Below, piece by piece: positions 25,280-32,516 of a stretch of 35,697 bases of DNA. Each line of letters begins with the position of its first letter. Within the stretch, counting starts at the first letter, position 1. Both the position numbers and the translations under genes were made by a program. The stretch spans positions 1 through 35,697 of the forward strand of contig JAIQFL010000088.1 in assembly GCA_020073365.1 (NCBI GenBank), given 5' to 3'. This stretch comes from Terriglobia bacterium. Lineage in GTDB: Bacteria > Acidobacteriota > Terriglobia > Bryobacterales > Bryobacteraceae. The notes beneath the pieces are model-generated. The model was not told where the DNA came from and did not search any database. It saw only the letters and a list, made by a program, of their open reading frames with translations.

Positions 25280-26704
25280 CATGCGTTCGGCCGCCACGCG
25301 GCCCATACGGATGCAATCGGGGATACCGATGCCGCGATACGCGTTGCCCGCCAGGTGCAGGCCGGGGATCGAGGACAGGCGCGCCTCGATCTCGGCGAGC
25401 CGCTGGGGATGGCCGACGGTGTACTGCGCCATCGAGCACGGCCAGCGGAAAACCCGTGTGAATCGCGGTTGCGCCCGGAAGCCGGCGATCTCCTGCAACT
25501 CGGCGGTCGCCGCGGCGAGGATCGCCTCGTCCGATTCCTGGAGGACAGCGGCGTCCTGGGTCCCTCCCAGGAAACAGCGGGCCAGCACGGTGCCCTCCGG
25601 CACGCGGTGCGAAAACTTCGTCCCCACCCAGGTGCACGCCACCAGCCGCCGGCGTTCCTTCTTCGGCACCAGGAAGCCAAAGCCATCCGGGGGCCGCGGA
25701 AAGTCCGCTGCGTTGAACCCCAGCGCCACCGTCATCGAGGAACTGTAAGGCACCGTACCGAGCAACTCTGCCAGACGTCGGTCCACTCCGGCCAGCAGGC
25801 GCGATCCGCTATGCGCCTCGCATGCCACCACCAGTTGGTCCGCCTCCATCCAATCGCCGTCCATGCGGATGCGGAAGGCTTGGCCGCCGGGCTCCACGCC
25901 TTGCGCGGGGCCGTTACGCTCCAGCCCTTGCGCGCGGCCGCTCGGCTCCACCGCTTGCGCACGGCCGTGGCGCACTTCCACTTTGCCGCGGATCGAACTG
26001 GCGATGGCATCGATCATCTGCCCGAGCCCGCCCTTGAGTGTACGGAACAGCGGTTCGGGCGGGCCACCTGTCCGGTCCTTGGACCTGGCTTTGGCACGCT
26101 GGGCCAGCACGCCACGCGTGAGGCTGCCGTACTGCCTGGCGAGATCGACGAATCTGGGGAGCACGCTCGTGACGCTCAGCTCGCTCGGGCTTCCGCCGTA
26201 GATTCCCGAAAGCAGCGGCTCGGCGAGATAGTCCACCGCCTCCGGGCCGTAATGCTCCTCGATGAACTCCGCCACCGATTCATCGCCGGGTCTCAACTTG
26301 GGCGCACGCAGCAGTTCCAGCCCCATGCGGACCTTGGTGCTCCAACTCAGCAGCCCGGTGGTGAGGAGCGGCAGGATCCTGGTCGGCACCATCATCATCA
26401 GCCCGTCGGGAAGGGGGATGAGGCGGCCGCCTTTGCGAACGTAGGTGATGCGCAGGTGGTCGTTGGAGCCGATCACCTGGTCGCTCAGGCCCAGCTCGCG
26501 GATCAGTTCCAGGGCTGCCGGCTTGGCCGACAGAAAGCTATCGGGCCCGGCCTCGATGGTGCAGCCTTCCACGCGCTCGGTCTGGATCACGCCTCCCAGC
26601 CGCGGCCGCGATTCGAGAATGGTGCAGCTTGCTCCGCCTTTGGCCAGGTAGTAGGCGGCGGAAAGCCCCGAGATGCCTCCGCCGATGATGACTACTTTAG
26701 GCAT
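25256..26704 (-). CDS. hemG: Protoporphyrinogen oxidase
   Basis: The 482-residue flavoprotein starts with the FAD-binding motif VVIIGGGISGLSAAYYLAKGG, then LESRPRLGGVIQT and GPDSFL, and ends with the second FAD-contact region LHLAGNAYRGIGIPDCIRMG. It oxidises protoporphyrinogen IX to protoporphyrin IX with O2 (HemY-type). I chose ATG 26704, directly before the Rossmann motif; the frame is open 33 codons more. It lies 3' of hemH and is separated from it by 114 bases containing a palindromic repeat. Between the catalytic and substrate parts is an odd three-fold 9-residue repeat (GRAQAVEPS, GRAQGLERN, GPAQGVEPG) encoded by a 27-bp tandem repeat. The symbol hemY is used in Bacillus. Confidence 0.93.
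   Translation of the reverse strand: MPKVVIIGGGISGLSAAYYLAKGGASCTILESRPRLGGVIQTERVEGCTIEAGPDSFLSAKPAALELIRELGLSDQVIGSNDHLRITYVRKGGRLIPLPDGLMMMVPTRILPLLTTGLLSWSTKVRMGLELLRAPKLRPGDESVAEFIEEHYGPEAVDYLAEPLLSGIYGGSPSELSVTSVLPRFVDLARQYGSLTRGVLAQRAKARSKDRTGGPPEPLFRTLKGGLGQMIDAIASSIRGKVEVRHGRAQAVEPSGRAQGLERNGPAQGVEPGGQAFRIRMDGDWMEADQLVVACEAHSGSRLLAGVDRRLAELLGTVPYSSSMTVALGFNAADFPRPPDGFGFLVPKKERRRLVACTWVGTKFSHRVPEGTVLARCFLGGTQDAAVLQESDEAILAAATAELQEIAGFRAQPRFTRVFRWPCSMAQYTVGHPQRLAEIEARLSSIPGLHLAGNAYRGIGIPDCIRMGRVAAERMLAVPAKS
25886..25966 (-). repeat. 27-bp tandem repeat inside hemG
   Basis: Three consecutive units (25966-25940, 25939-25913 and 25912-25886 on the minus strand) encode G-x-A-Q-x-x-E-x-x. 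The copies differ at several bases, so they are not brand new, and they keep the frame. Confidence 0.88.
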
Positions 26705-26760
26705 GGGAGTGAGGGGGGTTAGATCGAGCTTGAGAGCGGGGCGCGCCGACGATCGTAGCC

Positions 26761-26789
26761 GGTTGGCAGGCGGACGCGCCTGCCCCACC
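26761..26789. repeat. Dispersed palindromic repeat C, copy 2
   Basis: GGCAGGCG (26765-26772) and CGCCTGCC (26777-26784) form a perfect stem around GACG. The flanks GGTT and CCACC match the inverse of the copy at 4540-4568. It lies between hemH and hemG. Confidence 0.8.
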
Positions 26790-26818
26790 CAAACGAAAAC
26801 CACTCCACAACAAGGGCT

Positions 26819-27718
26819 TCACAGGCACCTTTTCACCACGGCCGCCAGAGCGGCGGTGAACGTGGGGGAATCGTTCAGCGACTCGGGCCTGCGCAACGAG
26901 ATACCCCGCGCGGCGGCGTACTCGCGGAAGAGAATGTCGATGTCGTAGAGCACTTCGACGTGATCGCAGACGAAGCCAATGGGATCCACCACAACTTCAC
27001 GAACTCCCTCGGCGGCGTAGCGGTCCAGACAGGACTCCACCGTAGGTCCGAGCCAACGGTCGTTGGTCATCCCCTGGCTCTGGTAGGCGAAGTAAAAACC
27101 GGTCAGGCCCGCGCCGGCGGCAACTGCCGCCGCGGTGGCGCGCGCTTCACGGTCGTAAGGATCGCCGTTGGCGAGGGCCTGCTCGGGAAGGCTGTGGGCG
27201 GTGAACAACACAGGCAGGACGGCCCTCGCTACCGGCCTCAACCTCTCCGCGAAGGCTTCGATGAGGAGCGGCTCGTCGTGAAAGCTCCTGGCCCACGAGA
27301 TCTCCGCAGTCACCCCGGCTTCCCGCATGGCCTCCCCGGTGCGCCGGATGTAGAGACCCACGCTGAGCTCGGAAAACTGCGGCGCCAGGCACACCGCGGC
27401 TATCCGCTCCAACCCTGCTTCGCGTACACGCTCGACCGTCTCGCGGATGAACGGATGCCAGTTTCGCATACCGAAGAATACCGGAATCCCCAACAGCCTC
27501 TCCACCGCCTCCGCCTGAGCGCGCGTCCAGCGGAGTAGCGGGGAAGATCCGCCGATGGCGGCATAGCGGTGTCGCACTTCCTCGAGAATCCGCGGGGAGG
27601 GCGGCCTGCCGTTACGCACGAAGGACAGGTAGCTCTCGAGGTCCTCCAAGCGCTCAGGGGCTCCGTGGGCCAGCAGCAGTACGCCTGCCCGTTCCGGGCC
27701 TGTTCGAGCCTCTGTCAC
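26819..27718 (-). CDS. hemH: Ferrochelatase
   Basis: The 299-residue protein has the family's N-terminal LLLAHGAPERLEDL, the catalytic His in LFTAHSLPEQAL and the acidic site DHVEVLYDIDILFREYA. It inserts Fe2+ into protoporphyrin IX. The length is slightly short of the usual 310-370. The GTG start overlaps the hemE stop (GTGA), so the genes are co-translated. I see no cysteine set for a C-terminal 2Fe-2S cluster. Confidence 0.93.
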   Translation of the reverse strand: MTEARTGPERAGVLLLAHGAPERLEDLESYLSFVRNGRPPSPRILEEVRHRYAAIGGSSPLLRWTRAQAEAVERLLGIPVFFGMRNWHPFIRETVERVREAGLERIAAVCLAPQFSELSVGLYIRRTGEAMREAGVTAEISWARSFHDEPLLIEAFAERLRPVARAVLPVLFTAHSLPEQALANGDPYDREARATAAAVAAGAGLTGFYFAYQSQGMTNDRWLGPTVESCLDRYAAEGVREVVVDPIGFVCDHVEVLYDIDILFREYAAARGISLRRPESLNDSPTFTAALAAVVKRCL

Positions 27719-28737
27719 GGACGAAATTCCCGCACCAGTTCCACCACTGCCTTCACGTTCTCCACCGGCGTCTCGGGGAGAATGCCGTGGCCCAGGTTAA
27801 AGATGTGGCCGGGCCGGGTTCCCGTGCGCTTGAGCAACTCGTGCACCTTCATGCGCAGTTCGGGGAGCGGCGCAAACAGCGCCACAGGGTCGAGATTGCC
27901 CTGGATGGCCGAACGGTAGCTGATGTCCATCCAGGCCTGGTCGATGTTGATGCGCCAATCGACCCCCATGACATCGCCGCCGGCGGCGTGCAGCTCCTTG
28001 AAGAAGCCCGAAGCTCCCGTGCCGAAGTGGATCACCGGGACGCCCGTGGAGCGGATGCGCTCGATCAGCGCGCGGGAGTAAGGCGCGGCGAAGCGCACGT
28101 AGTCGTCCGAGCCCAGCGCCCCCACCCAGCTATCGAACACCTGTATGGCGCGCGCCCCGGCGGTCACCTGCAGGTGCGCGAACGGCGCCAGCACGTCCAC
28201 GATCTTGCCCATCAGGCGCCGCCACAGGGTCTCGTCGCTGTACATCAGCCGCTTGGTGCGGACGAAATTGCGCGACGCGCCGCCTTCGATCATGTAGCTG
28301 GCCATGGTGAATGGCGCGCCCACGAATCCGATCACGGGCACCTTGCCGGCCAGCGCCCGCACTACCTGCTGGATAGCCTGGCCGACATAGCCCAGATCAT
28401 CGGTGTTGGTGGTGGAGAGCGAATCCACGTCGTCGGTGGTGCGCACGGGGTTGTCGATGATGGGACCTTCCCCAGCCGCGTAGCGCAGCTTGAGGCCCAT
28501 GGGCTCGATGGGCAGCAGCAGGTCGGCGAAAATGATGGCGGCGTCCACATCCAGCAACTCCACCGGCTGCAAGGTCACGGTAGCTGCCAGGTCGGGCCGC
28601 TTGCAGATTTCCAGAATGCCGTGTTTCTCGCGAATCTGGCGATACTGCTTCATGTACCGGCCGGCCTGACGCATGAACCATACCGGCCTCGCATCCGTGG
28701 GCCTGCGCCGGCAAGCGTCTAAGAAACGGCTACTCAT
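27715..28737 (-). CDS. hemE: Uroporphyrinogen decarboxylase
   Basis: The 340-residue protein begins MSSRFLDACRRRPTDARPVWFMRQAGRYMKQYR, containing the invariant Arg-rich substrate loop, and has the later FVGAPFTMASYMIEGG and LGHGILPETPVENV regions. It decarboxylates uroporphyrinogen III to coproporphyrinogen III in the cytoplasm. I chose ATG 28737 because it overlaps the TGA of the upstream apbE gene (ATGA) and gives the usual N-terminus; the frame is open 13 codons further. Coproporphyrinogen oxidase is not in the window, so that step is encoded elsewhere. Confidence 0.95.
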   Translation of the reverse strand: MSSRFLDACRRRPTDARPVWFMRQAGRYMKQYRQIREKHGILEICKRPDLAATVTLQPVELLDVDAAIIFADLLLPIEPMGLKLRYAAGEGPIIDNPVRTTDDVDSLSTTNTDDLGYVGQAIQQVVRALAGKVPVIGFVGAPFTMASYMIEGGASRNFVRTKRLMYSDETLWRRLMGKIVDVLAPFAHLQVTAGARAIQVFDSWVGALGSDDYVRFAAPYSRALIERIRSTGVPVIHFGTGASGFFKELHAAGGDVMGVDWRINIDQAWMDISYRSAIQGNLDPVALFAPLPELRMKVHELLKRTGTRPGHIFNLGHGILPETPVENVKAVVELVREFRP

Positions 28738-29720
28738 TGGAGCCACGCGCATGGCTGATCCGTCCTGTCTTCGCAAAAGTACACGCGAAATTCCTTTGGC
28801 TTGTGCCTCACCGCCCAGGGGCGGCCATTCACGAAATACGGTTTGGCCCAGGCCTCGCTATCAATGGTGCGCGGGGCGATCACCGAAACCGATACGCTGC
28901 CCTGCGCCGGATAACCGGTGCGGGGGTCCATGATGTGGGCGTAGGTGCGTCCCTCCGCCCGGAAAAACTTCTCGTAGCTGCCGGAAGTGGACATGGACAT
29001 GTCCTTCAGGAATACCTCGGCCGAAGTCTTCTTCGGATCCCAAGGATCCCGTATGTCCACGCGCCAGCCTTTTGGCTCCATGGGCGGCGCTCCCATTCCA
29101 TAGACACTGCTACCCGAACCCGCAACCAGGGCGATTTGGACTCCGTTCTGCTTCAAGACATCCACCATGCGGTCGACCGCGTAGCCTTTACCGATCCCGC
29201 CGGGATCCAACTCCACTCCGGAGCGGTCAAACCAGACCGTCTGGGCATCCGGATCCAGGCGGATATGGCGATACCCCACCTTGGTCAGGGCGGCCAACAC
29301 CTCGGGCCGATGGGGCAGGTGTCCGCTCCCCTTATAGAACCCCCAGACCTTCATGAGCGGGCCCACCGAGATATCAAATGCGCCCTCGCTCTCGCGGCTG
29401 TACTCCACGCAAGCCGAAAGCAGGCGGAACAGCTCCGGCGACAGCTTCATCGGCTTTTCGGCCGCTTGCCGGTTGACCTGGCTCCACTCACTTTCGGCCC
29501 TATAATTCGAAAGCAACTCGTCGAGACGCCGCACCTCGTCGAAAGCGGCATCCGCGGCCGCCTCCATCTTGACCCGGTCGTACCCGTACAGGGCAATCGA
29601 ATAGGTAGACCCCATGGCGTCGGCGCTTTTTTCCAGTCGCAGGAGGGTATCCCCCGGGCCTGCCTGGTTGGCCGACACAGCCCCCGACAGAAGCAAAAAA
29701 ACAGCGAGTTTCGTGCACAT
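28734..29720 (-). CDS. apbE: FAD:protein FMN transferase (ApbE)
   Basis: The 328-residue protein has a signal peptide (MCTKLAVFLLLSGAVSA) and the ApbE core: AMGSTYSIALYG, GGIGKGYAVDRMVDVLK, GWRVDIRDP, STSGSYEKFF and HIMDPRTGYPAQG, the last two forming the Mg2+/FAD site. ApbE covalently attaches FMN to Thr/Ser of redox proteins in the periplasm, such as NqrB/C or RnfD/G. I chose ATG 29720 at the signal peptide; the frame runs on into a dispersed repeat. It is the first gene of a cluster with hemE and hemH, overlapping hemE by four bases. Presence beside haem genes suggests co-regulation with respiratory or redox needs (inference). Confidence 0.92.
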   Translation of the reverse strand: MCTKLAVFLLLSGAVSANQAGPGDTLLRLEKSADAMGSTYSIALYGYDRVKMEAAADAAFDEVRRLDELLSNYRAESEWSQVNRQAAEKPMKLSPELFRLLSACVEYSRESEGAFDISVGPLMKVWGFYKGSGHLPHRPEVLAALTKVGYRHIRLDPDAQTVWFDRSGVELDPGGIGKGYAVDRMVDVLKQNGVQIALVAGSGSSVYGMGAPPMEPKGWRVDIRDPWDPKKTSAEVFLKDMSMSTSGSYEKFFRAEGRTYAHIMDPRTGYPAQGSVSVSVIAPRTIDSEAWAKPYFVNGRPWAVRHKPKEFRVYFCEDRTDQPCAWLQ

Positions 29721-29835
29721 TCCACTCACGCCCGGCCGCCCGGCACACACCGACCCTGCATAATTCGGCTGGCGCCCGGTCGCGACGACAACGCTAACCA
29801 GCATGATATCAATACGCTTGGGGGTTTTGATACGG

Positions 29836-29966
29836 GATCTGACAAAATTGTTTCTTGGGCAAAGGCCCAGGCAGGCGGATTTGGGTTCGTTTTGCACGGT
29901 CGAACTAGCTGTGTTTTCTTGCGGTTGGCATCAAAATTGGGTTCGTTTCGCATATTTCGTTTTCGT
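29836..29966 (+). repeat. Dispersed repeat family A, copy 2
   Basis: This stretch aligns in the same orientation with 362-482: GACAAAAT, GCGGATTTGGGTTCGTTTTGC and CAAAATTGGGTTCGTTTCGC occur in the same order with similar spacing. It lies upstream of apbE, in the region where that gene's frame stays open; the extra N-terminal codons therefore come from the repeat and are not part of the protein. Confidence 0.6.
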
Positions 29967-30746
29967 ACGTTCGGATGGCGGTTCCGGATGCGATCGCATC
30001 GGAAACTGAGTCAAGGGTGGCTGAAAATAAGCTGTTTAGCGGTTTAGCGGCGTTGGGACCGCATCGCGCTACACTCTGCGAACCTGGTATTGCCATCTGG
30101 GAGACGCTTCCCGCCAGGGCGGCGGCGTGAGGAGGGGCCACCCTCGATTTCAGGATAGTACACAGGGGAGCGGGAGCCGGTGGCTCAAGGGCTGTAAGTG
30201 ATTGATTAGACGGTGCAAAATATTTTTCCGTTCGGCGGCGCCCGTTTTCCGGGCAGGTGCCGGAAATGGTCGCTTGGCAGGCGATCTGCTTTCTTTTCAG
30301 CCGGATTCTAATAGCTGGGCGGCCGGGAGCAGGTGAGCCATCAGTTACTTTGAGGTCGGATGTCCAGCAGCCCGCAGCTAACCGGACCCAGGATTACGCC
30401 GCAACCGGGGGCACGGAGGAAGCGCGGAGCTAAGCCACGAATGACCTTCATGGTGGAATGGGCGCGGGATGGGAAACCTGGTGAGGGCGCGAGCGTAGCG
30501 TGGTGAGGGAAGCTGGCCCGTTTGGTGTTGCTGCTGGCCCCTTCAACGGACATGCAGGTTTGTGCGCTTCTCAAAATCTCGTAACTCCCGCCCGACGAGA
30601 GCGCTCATAGACTGCATCGCTCACTTTGGTGCCGTCGCTGGTCGTTCCCCAGTACTCCTTGGAAGGCCTATGCCGGAGGTCAACGCCCATACCTAGACGG
30701 CCGGCCAAGACGGCAGTTGACAAGGCCGCCTATATAACTCGTGCTT

Positions 30747-30777
30747 AACCTCTTTTGGGATTATTCGATATAGGGTT
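30747..30777 (+). promoter_or_regulatory. Candidate C-protein operator upstream of the controller gene
   Basis: AACC-TCTTTT-GGGATT (30747-30762) has the same AACC-N6-GGG layout as two sites upstream of the methyltransferase gene. A weaker second half-site pair (ATTC-GATATA-GGGTT, 30763-30777) follows at once. TATAGG at 30769-30774 may be the -10. Controller proteins usually bind two tandem inverted repeats in this position, so the arrangement fits. The call is inference. Confidence 0.4.
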
Positions 30778-30805
30778 TTACCATCGTCCCTGACGAACCA
30801 ATACC

Positions 30806-31036
30806 GTGGGGAACAAAGCGCATAAGAGACTTCAGGAACTCCTCGTCCAGGCTCGCAAACAAGCAAACCTCACGCAGGCAGAATTATCCTCCCGCCTCAA
30901 GCGCCCACAGTCATTCGTTTCAAAATACGAACGCGGCGAGCGGCGTCTTGATGTTGTTGAGTTCGGCGAAGTCGCTAAAGCGCTGGGAATAGATCCGCTC
31001 CGCTTCCTGCGCCAGTTCTACAGCGAGGAAACGTGA
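30806..31036 (+). CDS. Restriction-modification controller (C) protein, XRE-type HTH
   Basis: The 76-residue protein is almost only an XRE/Cro helix-turn-helix domain: LQELLVQARKQANLTQAELSSRL, then RPQSFVSKYERGERRLDVVEF and EVAKALGIDPLRFL. This is the typical size and layout of C proteins that time expression of restriction endonuclease relative to methylase. The start is GTG 30806 because a stop lies five codons upstream. No ribosome-binding site is seen, and C-gene mRNAs are often leaderless or nearly so. Its stop overlaps the GTG start of the endonuclease gene (GTGA), so both are one transcript. The base composition is lower in GC than neighbouring genes, as expected of transferred DNA. 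Confidence 0.88.
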   Translation: MGNKAHKRLQELLVQARKQANLTQAELSSRLKRPQSFVSKYERGERRLDVVEFGEVAKALGIDPLRFLRQFYSEET

Positions 31037-31641
31037 AGATCGTTGATGTCATTACTCTCCAAAGCTGCGGGCCCTATGCTGCCTCGGAACACTGGAAGAA
31101 AACCAGGAAGCAGATTCACAACGCCGTAAGGAGATGCGAATGGCCCATCGGCAGCGGTTCCTTCACGATCCATCCTGAAAGCGGCAAAAAGCGGGGCCGG
31201 GGAAACGGTGTCCTTCCGATTCGGAACGAATTCGTAAAGTTCCTCAAGTCCAAAGGGTGGGCAATCGAAGGGCCTGCCAAGAATACGCTCGGTCAGTCGC
31301 TCGGGGATTTCGACGCCGTTCTGCCCGGTCCGGAAAAGCCTATCGTCGTGGAATGGGAGACGGGGAACATCTCATCTTCCCACCGGTCGATGAACAAGTT
31401 GACGATGCTTGTCTCCTGCGGGATCATATCCGCCGGGATTCTGGCCGTGCCATCGCGCAAGCTCTACATCTACCTGACAGACCGCATCGGAAACATCAAG
31501 GAGCTTGAACCCTACTTTGGACTCTGGAAATCAGTCCCGTGCAATTCGGGTGTTTTGGAGATTATTGTCTTTGAACATGACGAGAAAAGCACCCAGGTCA
31601 AAAGAATCCCGAAGCTCACCAGCGGCCGGGCGGAAGGCTAG
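31033..31641 (+). CDS. BamHI-family type II restriction endonuclease
   Basis: The 202-residue protein is clearly related to R.BamHI (213 residues). The core EWETGNISSSHRSMNKL corresponds to BamHI EFETGNISSAHRSMNKL, and YLTDRIGNIKELEPYF to YLTDRVTNFEELEPYF. Catalytic residues known from BamHI (D94, E111, E113) align with D94, E107 and E109 here. BamHI residues that contact GGATCC (N116, S118, R122, D154, R155) align with N112, S114, R118, D150 and R151. The predicted target is therefore GGATCC; cleavage position and activity are untested. The GTG start overlaps the controller's stop; the gene converges on the methyltransferase with a four-base overlap of stops. Confidence 0.93.
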   Translation: MKIVDVITLQSCGPYAASEHWKKTRKQIHNAVRRCEWPIGSGSFTIHPESGKKRGRGNGVLPIRNEFVKFLKSKGWAIEGPAKNTLGQSLGDFDAVLPGPEKPIVVEWETGNISSSHRSMNKLTMLVSCGIISAGILAVPSRKLYIYLTDRIGNIKELEPYFGLWKSVPCNSGVLEIIVFEHDEKSTQVKRIPKLTSGRAEG

Positions 31642-32516
31642 CCCTCGATAAAGTCATCGTTCTTATGGGCGCGGATCTCGCCGCTTTCGAGTCGGTCAAT
31701 GATCTCCTCGCAGAAATCGATTTCGGCGCCGATCCACTCCCGGCTCTTCTTCTCGCAAACTGCGAATGTTGTGCCAGATCCGCCGAATGGATCAAGCACT
31801 AAATCGCCGGGAAGCGTTGACATTTCCACAACGCGGTCGAGGATCTTGGTCGATAGGGCGTTTGCCCGCCGGTCCTTCGATTTGAACTTCCAGTGCCTGA
31901 CCGGAGGGATATCGATCCAAACGTCCTTGAGGGTTACGCCCTTCGGGTTCATGGCTCCCCGGTGGCCGCCATAGTCTTTCACCTCGCCGCCGCAATGCCG
32001 GCACGTCTGTATCGGGGTCCGAATGCGCCGGAAGGTCTTTGGTTTCCCCTTGGTGTAATAGAGCAGGCTATAGTGGCTAGGATGCAACCGGCCGGGAATC
32101 GGAAGGCAGGCCGAGATCTCGATCGCTATCCAATGCCGGAATTCCATGTTGAGCGAGGTCAGGTGCGCTCCGAGAAGGACATTCCATCTCGGCAGATTAT
32201 ACAAAAAGAACGCACCGCCGGGCTTGAGCACCCGAACGCATTCCCGACTCCACTTCATGCACCATTCAAGATAGTGCGCGGCCGGTAGCAGGTCGTTGCA
32301 GTTATCGCCGTATTCCTTTCCAAGATTGAATGGGGGATCGGCGAAGACCATATCGATGACCGCATCCTTGATGTGGGGCATGACCGCCATACAGTCGCCC
32401 GAGAACAGGGCGCCCAAAGGCGAAACGTAAGCGGGAGCGACTTTCGCCTCGTCCTTAAGGTACGGACCCACGTCGAACATTCGGTCTTCGTATTTCAATG
32501 CTGATTGGCGAGCCAA
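31638..32516 (-). CDS. Site-specific DNA methyltransferase, beta class
   Basis: The 292-residue enzyme has motif IV DPPF at residues 60-63, ahead of the SAM-binding motif I DPFGGSGTT at 242-250, which is the beta-class order. LFSGDCMAVMPHI before motif IV is typical of the N4/N6 amino-methyltransferases, and a CRHCGG metal-ribbon-like motif lies midway. Methylation of the cognate site protects host DNA. DPPF favours N6-adenine methylation, whereas M.BamHI is an m4C enzyme with SPPY; the product is thus uncertain. The likely start is TTG 32516 with AGGA nine bases upstream; an ATG at 32480 would remove 12 residues. It is transcribed towards the endonuclease gene from its own promoter. Confidence 0.9.
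   Translation of the reverse strand: MARQSALKYEDRMFDVGPYLKDEAKVAPAYVSPLGALFSGDCMAVMPHIKDAVIDMVFADPPFNLGKEYGDNCNDLLPAAHYLEWCMKWSRECVRVLKPGGAFFLYNLPRWNVLLGAHLTSLNMEFRHWIAIEISACLPIPGRLHPSHYSLLYYTKGKPKTFRRIRTPIQTCRHCGGEVKDYGGHRGAMNPKGVTLKDVWIDIPPVRHWKFKSKDRRANALSTKILDRVVEMSTLPGDLVLDPFGGSGTTFAVCEKKSREWIGAEIDFCEEIIDRLESGEIRAHKNDDFIEG

Larger units (their letters stand above)
29721..30805. other. Long intergenic region left of the restriction system
   Basis: I find no convincing protein gene in these 1085 bases. They contain dispersed repeat A copy 2 (about 29836-29966), a block at about 30330-30600 whose plus strand looks like a recurrent element, and an open 39-codon minus-strand frame at 30571-30690. 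Near the right end lie the candidate operator and -10 sequences of the restriction-modification controller gene. Confidence 0.6.

Noticed and set aside
25355..26722. 455-codon plus-strand frame opposite hemG
   Set aside because: Antisense shadow of hemG; translation is rich in His, Gln, Arg and Leu with no domain.
27787..30047. Long plus-strand frames opposite hemE and apbE
   Set aside because: Antisense shadows of two clearly recognised enzymes.
30717..30738. TTGACA at 30717 with TATAAC at 30733 as controller promoter
   Set aside because: The spacing is only ten bases, too short for a sigma-70 promoter.
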